From UBA2160 sp964588665 (lineage in GTDB: Bacteria > Chloroflexota > Dehalococcoidia > Lucifugimonadales > UBA1123), in assembly GCA_964588665.1 (NCBI GenBank), contig CAZPQQ010000022.1:1-45747 (forward strand): a stretch of 45,747 nt of DNA, in the 5' to 3' direction. Numbering within the stretch: the first letter of the stretch is position 1; the number at the start of each line of letters is the position of its first letter. Both the position numbers and the translations under genes were made by a program. Positions 41,770 through 45,747 of the stretch are shown piece by piece. A model generated the notes under the pieces. The model did no database searches. It worked only from the letters and a program-made list of their open reading frames with translations, and was not told where the DNA came from.

Positions 41770-44232
41770 TTGACAGAGATTCAAGAACAGGTTTTGAGCG
41801 GGATCCGAATTGTTGAGATTGGAACAGACTTCGCTGCTGCTTTCGCGGCCCGGTTGTGCGCGCTCTACGGTGCAGACGTCATCACAGTCGAGCCTCCGGG
41901 CGGCCATCCGATACGGCGCCTCCCGCCCTGCCCTGACGAATCCGAAGATCCTGAACAGAGCATAATATTCGCCTATCTGGGGATGGGCAAGCGCTCCGTT
42001 TGTCTCGACGTGAACGATCCGCAGGATGCCCGACGCCTTACCGAGTTGATCCTGACGGCGGACGGCGTGTTCGAGAGTTGGGCGCCCGGACAACTCCGCG
42101 AGCTTGGAATCGATCTCGATGATCTGATGGGCGCGAAGCCGCAGCTATCCGTAACCCGTATCGCCCCGTACGGGCAGCATGGCCCTCGAGCGAGCTGGTC
42201 GGCGAGCACGCTCACCGCCGCCGCTGCCGGTGGACAGCTCTACTTGACCGGAGACCGCGAAAAGCCGCCGTTGCTCACCGCCGGACACCAAGCGTATTGC
42301 CAGGCCGGGCTTCACGCGTTCGGAGCGATGCTGGTCAGTATATATGCCGCGAAAACGACGGGCGTCGGAGACAGCCCGGACATTTCGGTACAGGAAGTGC
42401 AAGCCGCGACCTTGGAGGGCGCGGGGCCCGCGTCTTTGTGGTACGGCGGCGATCAGGTGCGAAGCGGCAACAATCCCAGGGCGCTGTGGGGCATCTACGA
42501 ATGCGCCGACGGTTGGATCGGCGTCGCCTCGATGCCTCGGCAGACCGGATCCGTCCTCGATGTCATCGGACTCGGCGACATGAAGGAGGACCCGCTGTTT
42601 ACGCAAGGAGGTTGGAACCCAGAGGCCAACGAGCTGCTGAGCGACATGATTCCCGACTTCACGATGGCCCACACAGCCGCCGAGATATTCGAAATGGCCG
42701 ATGAGCACCGCGCCCCCTTCGCTTTGATTCCGACGCCCGCAGAGCTCTTGGCGTGGCCCCATCATAAGGAGACGGACTTTTGGCGGGAGGTGAACCATCC
42801 GGTTTTGGGTCCTCACCCCGTTCCGTCCGGCCCAATCGCCTTCGACGGTGATCGCGGTCGCATGGCGCCGGCGCCGACAATCGGGCAACACACGCGGGAA
42901 GTGCTCGGAGAACTGCCCAATTCCGATCGGGTTGATTCACAACGTTGCGATTCGACCGACGCCGCTTCGCTGCCGTTGGCCGGACTACGCGTCATCGACA
43001 TGACTCAGGTCTGGTCGGGTCCATACGGCGCCCGATTCCTCGCGGACATGGGCGCAGAGGTCGTCAAAGTCGAAGGGCCCACTTTCCCGGACCCGATCCG
43101 CACCGCGGGCGGCAACCGAACCACCCCTGAAATCAACCTCTCAGCGTATTTCAACGAGTACAACCGGGGGAAGAGGAGTCTGACCCTGGACATCAAGCAG
43201 CAGCAGGGTTTGACTGCGCTGAAGAAGCTCGTGGCGACTGCCGACGTGTTCATCGAGAACTGGTCATCCGGCGTGGCCGACGGCAATGAGCTCGGATACG
43301 ATGACCTACGCGAGATCAATCCTAGACTGATATACGTCTCGATGCCAGGGTTCGGACACCACGGCTCGGATGCGTCTCGTGTCGGCTTTGGCCCGACGAT
43401 CGAGCAGATGGGCGGCCTCGTGGCGTTGCAAGGATATGAGGGAGGGCCTCCCCACAAATCCGGCATCTCCTACGGAGACCCCATCGCCGGAGCCGCCTGC
43501 GCCGGAGCGGCAATTGCGGCGCTGTTGGCTCGCGAGCGTACGGGCGTTGGCAGCTATTGCATGATCCCTCAACGAGACGGCGTCACCGGACTGGTCGGTG
43601 AGTATTTCATTGCGGAGGCGCTCGGGTCGCCGATGCCGGTTCGCTATGGAATGGCGAACGCCAAATCGGCGCCGCACAACGTCTACCCAACCCTTCCGGA
43701 TGAAGAGCCGCGGCTGATCTTGGGGTTAGACCGGAAGCCTGTCTCCACCGCCGACGATCGCTGGATCGCGATCGACTGCCGGTCTGATGACGAGTGGGCG
43801 CTACTGGTGAGTCTGATCGACGACCCACGCTTCGCTGCCGAGAAATTCAAGACGCTCGAGTTCCGCCAAGAGCATCTCGAATGCATCGACGCGCTGATCG
43901 CCGAATGGACGAAAGACCAAGACGCCGATGCTCTCGCCGCTCGACTTCAGGAAGCGGGCGTCAACGCGGCCCCAGTCATGTCACCGCTGCACTTGACGAA
44001 AGATGCTCATCTGCTTGAGCGGCGAAACTACATCCCTGTCGAGCACGGTGTCGCTGGAACTCATCTCACCACCCGACCCACGTGGCGACTGAAGCGGCGA
44101 CCATTCCTGCCGGAACGCTCAGGTCCGGTGTTCGGCGCGGACAGCCACGCGATCCTGACAAGCCTCGGCTACTCGGACGAAGACATCGATTCGATGACTG
44201 AACTCGGTGTCACGAGCGCCGAACTCTTGTAG
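41770..44232 (+). CDS. Fused double CaiB/BaiF-type CoA-transferase
   Basis: 820 aa, two family III CoA-transferase domains in one chain. The first (about 8-385) has LSGIRIVEIGTDFAAAF and GMGKRSVCLDV. The second (about 395-820) has LAGLRVIDMTQVWSGPYGAR, NRGKRSLTLDI and INPRLIYVSMPGFG. By eye, the usual catalytic Asp is replaced in both halves: Ser146 (ASTLTAAAAGG) and Gly541 (GFGPTIEQMGG). Size and layout recall DddD, a DMSP-acting tandem CoA-transferase, but the missing Asp argues against the same chemistry. TTG start at 41770 with GAGGA 8 nt upstream. Followed by a truncated enoyl-CoA hydratase and an SDR. Substrate unknown. Confidence 0.88.
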   Translation: MTEIQEQVLSGIRIVEIGTDFAAAFAARLCALYGADVITVEPPGGHPIRRLPPCPDESEDPEQSIIFAYLGMGKRSVCLDVNDPQDARRLTELILTADGVFESWAPGQLRELGIDLDDLMGAKPQLSVTRIAPYGQHGPRASWSASTLTAAAAGGQLYLTGDREKPPLLTAGHQAYCQAGLHAFGAMLVSIYAAKTTGVGDSPDISVQEVQAATLEGAGPASLWYGGDQVRSGNNPRALWGIYECADGWIGVASMPRQTGSVLDVIGLGDMKEDPLFTQGGWNPEANELLSDMIPDFTMAHTAAEIFEMADEHRAPFALIPTPAELLAWPHHKETDFWREVNHPVLGPHPVPSGPIAFDGDRGRMAPAPTIGQHTREVLGELPNSDRVDSQRCDSTDAASLPLAGLRVIDMTQVWSGPYGARFLADMGAEVVKVEGPTFPDPIRTAGGNRTTPEINLSAYFNEYNRGKRSLTLDIKQQQGLTALKKLVATADVFIENWSSGVADGNELGYDDLREINPRLIYVSMPGFGHHGSDASRVGFGPTIEQMGGLVALQGYEGGPPHKSGISYGDPIAGAACAGAAIAALLARERTGVGSYCMIPQRDGVTGLVGEYFIAEALGSPMPVRYGMANAKSAPHNVYPTLPDEEPRLILGLDRKPVSTADDRWIAIDCRSDDEWALLVSLIDDPRFAAEKFKTLEFRQEHLECIDALIAEWTKDQDADALAARLQEAGVNAAPVMSPLHLTKDAHLLERRNYIPVEHGVAGTHLTTRPTWRLKRRPFLPERSGPVFGADSHAILTSLGYSDEDIDSMTELGVTSAELL

Positions 44233-44337
44233 GATTGCGATCGGCGCCGATCACCACAATCGATCGCGCCTGCCGCATTCGTCGGGCAGCAACCAACCCC
44301 GTTATCGACCGAGCCGCGCCTTGTGCAGGAGATGGAA

Positions 44338-44646
44338 ATGGCAGTCGTCGAGACCGAAAGTCACGGCCAGATATTCGTAGTGCGAATCAACAGGCCCGAA
44401 CGGATGAACGCGCTGGGATTCGAGATTCGATCTCTGTTGGCTGACGCATGGTCCGAGTTCCATGAGTCCAACGATCTCGAGGTCGGGGTGTTCACGGGCA
44501 CTGGACGCGCTTTCTGCGCCGGCGAAGACATGAAAGAGTCGGTCGAGGCCGGGACCGTCGTTCGCTATCCGTTCGTTCACCCAGGCATTTTCGGTTGCAA
44601 CATCTCTGACTTTCAAAACCGAAGCGACGATTCCGCTCCGAAATAA
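44338..44646 (+). pseudogene. Enoyl-CoA hydratase/isomerase, N-terminal fragment
   Basis: 102 aa against about 260 for the family. Residues 1-74 are good crotonase sequence: INRPERMNALGFEIR, then GTGRAFCAGEDMKE, the CoA-binding and first oxyanion-hole region. After that the sequence (VRYPFVHPGIFGCN) no longer fits, and the second oxyanion-hole glycine and catalytic acidic residues are missing. The ATG at 44338 has AGGAG 6 nt upstream. Probably a gene cut short by deletion. Confidence 0.75.
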
Positions 44647-44684
44647 TGTCCGCGTTCAGCAGCAATCCCGTTCCGAGAGGCAAC

Positions 44685-45533
44685 ATGGCCGCGAAGCAAA
44701 AGACCGGCACGGTCCTCATCACAGGGGCGTCGTCGGGCATCGGCAGGGCAACGTGCCTGTACCTCGCTCAGCGCGGCTACACGGTAATCGGAACCAGCCG
44801 CGTCGCGTCCCGCTTGGACGGCTTGCTGGAAGATGCTCGCAAGGGCGGGTTCGAGGTGCACGCAGTCGAACTCGACATCAATTCCGACTCCGAGGTCGAG
44901 CGAGTGATGGCCGAGGTGATCTCCGAGCACGGGGTCATCGACGCGCTGGTCAACAACGCTGGCTACAGTCTTTGGGGTCCCGTGGAGAGCCTGTCCATCG
45001 ACGAGCTGCGCGCCCAGTTCGAGACCAACCTCTTTGCCGCGGTGCGAATGTCGAAGGCTGTGCTTCCGGGCATGCTGGAGCAACGCCGAGGCAAGATCGT
45101 CAACGTGAGCTCGGTCCTTGGCAGGCTCGCGACACCGTTCAACGGAGCGTACGCGTCCAGCAAGTTCGCGTTGGAGGGGCTGAGCGAGTCGATGAGGACG
45201 GAGCTCTGGCCGTTCGGAGTTCACGTCTCGTTGGTCGAACCGGGACTGTTCGAAACCGATTTCCAGGCGAACCAGGTCAAAGCCGAACGCTCGCAAGACC
45301 CCGCGTTGGCCTACAACGCGTACATCGAACGCTACAACTCCAAGCATGGGCAGTATGAAAAATTCTCCTCCGACCCGATCAAGGTGTCGAAGGTCATCCA
45401 CAAGATCATCCGGTCAAAGCGGTCCGGTTTCCGCTATCCGGTCAGCATCGAGGCCAGGGCCGGCATCCTCGGCGCGAGATTCCTCCCGGAGCGACTGTTC
45501 CGGTGGCTCGTGAGCCGCGCCACGATGCGTTGA
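44685..45533 (+). CDS. Short-chain dehydrogenase/reductase
   Basis: 282 aa from the ATG at 44685, preceded by GAGAGG; an ATG at 44646 overlapping the previous stop is possible. Classical SDR: NAD(P)-binding TGASSGIG, VNNAG, the catalytic Ser in VNVSSVLG, and Tyr/Lys in YASSK, followed by VEPGLFETDF. GTSRVASRL after the second strand, with Arg at the cofactor position, hints at NADPH. The substrate is unknown. It follows the CoA-transferase and hydratase fragment, so a role in acyl or xenobiotic metabolism is a guess. Confidence 0.92.
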   Translation: MAAKQKTGTVLITGASSGIGRATCLYLAQRGYTVIGTSRVASRLDGLLEDARKGGFEVHAVELDINSDSEVERVMAEVISEHGVIDALVNNAGYSLWGPVESLSIDELRAQFETNLFAAVRMSKAVLPGMLEQRRGKIVNVSSVLGRLATPFNGAYASSKFALEGLSESMRTELWPFGVHVSLVEPGLFETDFQANQVKAERSQDPALAYNAYIERYNSKHGQYEKFSSDPIKVSKVIHKIIRSKRSGFRYPVSIEARAGILGARFLPERLFRWLVSRATMR

Positions 45534-45542
45534 CCCGTCTGC

Positions 45543-45548
45543 TAAGAT
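45543..45548 (+). promoter_or_regulatory. Extended -10 element of rnpB
   Basis: TG-C-TAAGAT: an extended -10 box ending about 7 nt before the expected RNase P RNA 5' end. No good -35. Confidence 0.45.
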
Positions 45549-45554
45549 TATCCG

Positions 45555-45747
45555 TGGTCAAGGCAACTGGGCGACCGCTGTTCCGGCGCGGCTCTGAACC
45601 GCTCGTCGCGACACACTCTGTCCCTACGGGCAGGAGTCGGATGAGCGTTCACGGCCGCGGCGGAAGAGAGGAAAGTCCGAGCTCCAACGGGCAGGATGCC
45701 CGCTAACGGCGGGGCGGGGTGACCCGACGGACAGTGCCACAGAAACA
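45555..45747 (+). ncRNA. rnpB: RNase P RNA, 5' part (continues beyond window)
   Basis: Catalytic RNA that trims tRNA 5' ends. The conserved bacterial segments are clear: GAGGAAAGTCCGAGCTCC (the CR-I/P4 5' strand, from about 45668) and GGACAGTGCCACAGAAA near 45730, with a P-helix pairing GGGCAGGATGCCCGCTAACG between them. The 5' end is estimated from the upstream -10 box. The 3' half with the matching P4 strand lies outside the window. An ORF across this region (45503-45706) is spurious. Confidence 0.92.

Noticed and set aside
41770..44232. Calling the fused CoA-transferase DddD (DMSP cleavage)
   Set aside because: Only the tandem layout and size agree; the catalytic Asp expected in the second half appears to be Gly, and no DMSP-related neighbours are present.
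45503..45706. Small plus-strand ORF at the window end
   Set aside because: Overlaps the SDR C-terminus and the conserved RNase P RNA segments; the RNA explains the conservation.

Overview
The window looks like a moderately GC-rich bacterial chromosome, most likely a member of the Chloroflexota (SAR202/Dehalococcoidia-like or Thermomicrobia-like). This placement is inferred from gene content: several CaiB/BaiF CoA-transferases, a Ycf45-type R3H ATPase, a PAS-GAF-BTAD regulator and a short LexA. It has not been tested by phylogeny. No tRNA, CRISPR array, insertion sequence or prophage was recognised.

Layout. 1-5.2 kb: dnaN (minus, cut by the window edge), a broken YceI-type lipoprotein gene, a cupredoxin lipoprotein, divergent lexA, an orphan lipoprotein and about 1 kb without a convincing gene. 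5.2-8.4 kb: a copper-efflux unit, csoR - copA - YHS-domain protein, with a CsoR-like operator. 8.6-14.1 kb: a P-loop kinase, a cupin remnant, two CaiB/BaiF CoA-transferases, a small ORF, a Nudix hydrolase and an MFS transporter.

14.2-32.1 kb is the main block: a nitrogen-respiration island. It begins with a PAS-GAF-GAF-BTAD (SARP-like) regulator, then a small ORF, a membrane-anchored dihaem cytochrome c, narG, narH, narJ, narI, two different NarK-type transporters, a frameshifted ctaB (haem O synthase), a 1.3 kb gene-free stretch and a third NNP-type transporter. The order cytochrome c-G-H-J-I-K-K recalls the Thermus nar operon and also the cytoplasm-facing nitrite oxidoreductases of Nitrobacter/Nitrolancea. 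The sequence alone does not tell nitrate reduction from nitrite oxidation. Two 21-bp sites with an 11-bp-spaced GTAAG direct repeat, one before the nar genes and one before the third transporter, have the geometry of SARP/BTAD operators. They are the best candidate targets of the regulator.

32.5-45.7 kb: a glycyl-radical enzyme with its divergently encoded radical-SAM activase, tmk, an intergenic region with an inverted pair of palindromic repeats, a Ycf45-like R3H ATPase, a GNAT-like protein, pdxT-pdxS (vitamin B6), a fused double CaiB-type protein, a truncated enoyl-CoA hydratase, an SDR oxidoreductase and the 5' part of rnpB (RNase P RNA), which runs off the window end.
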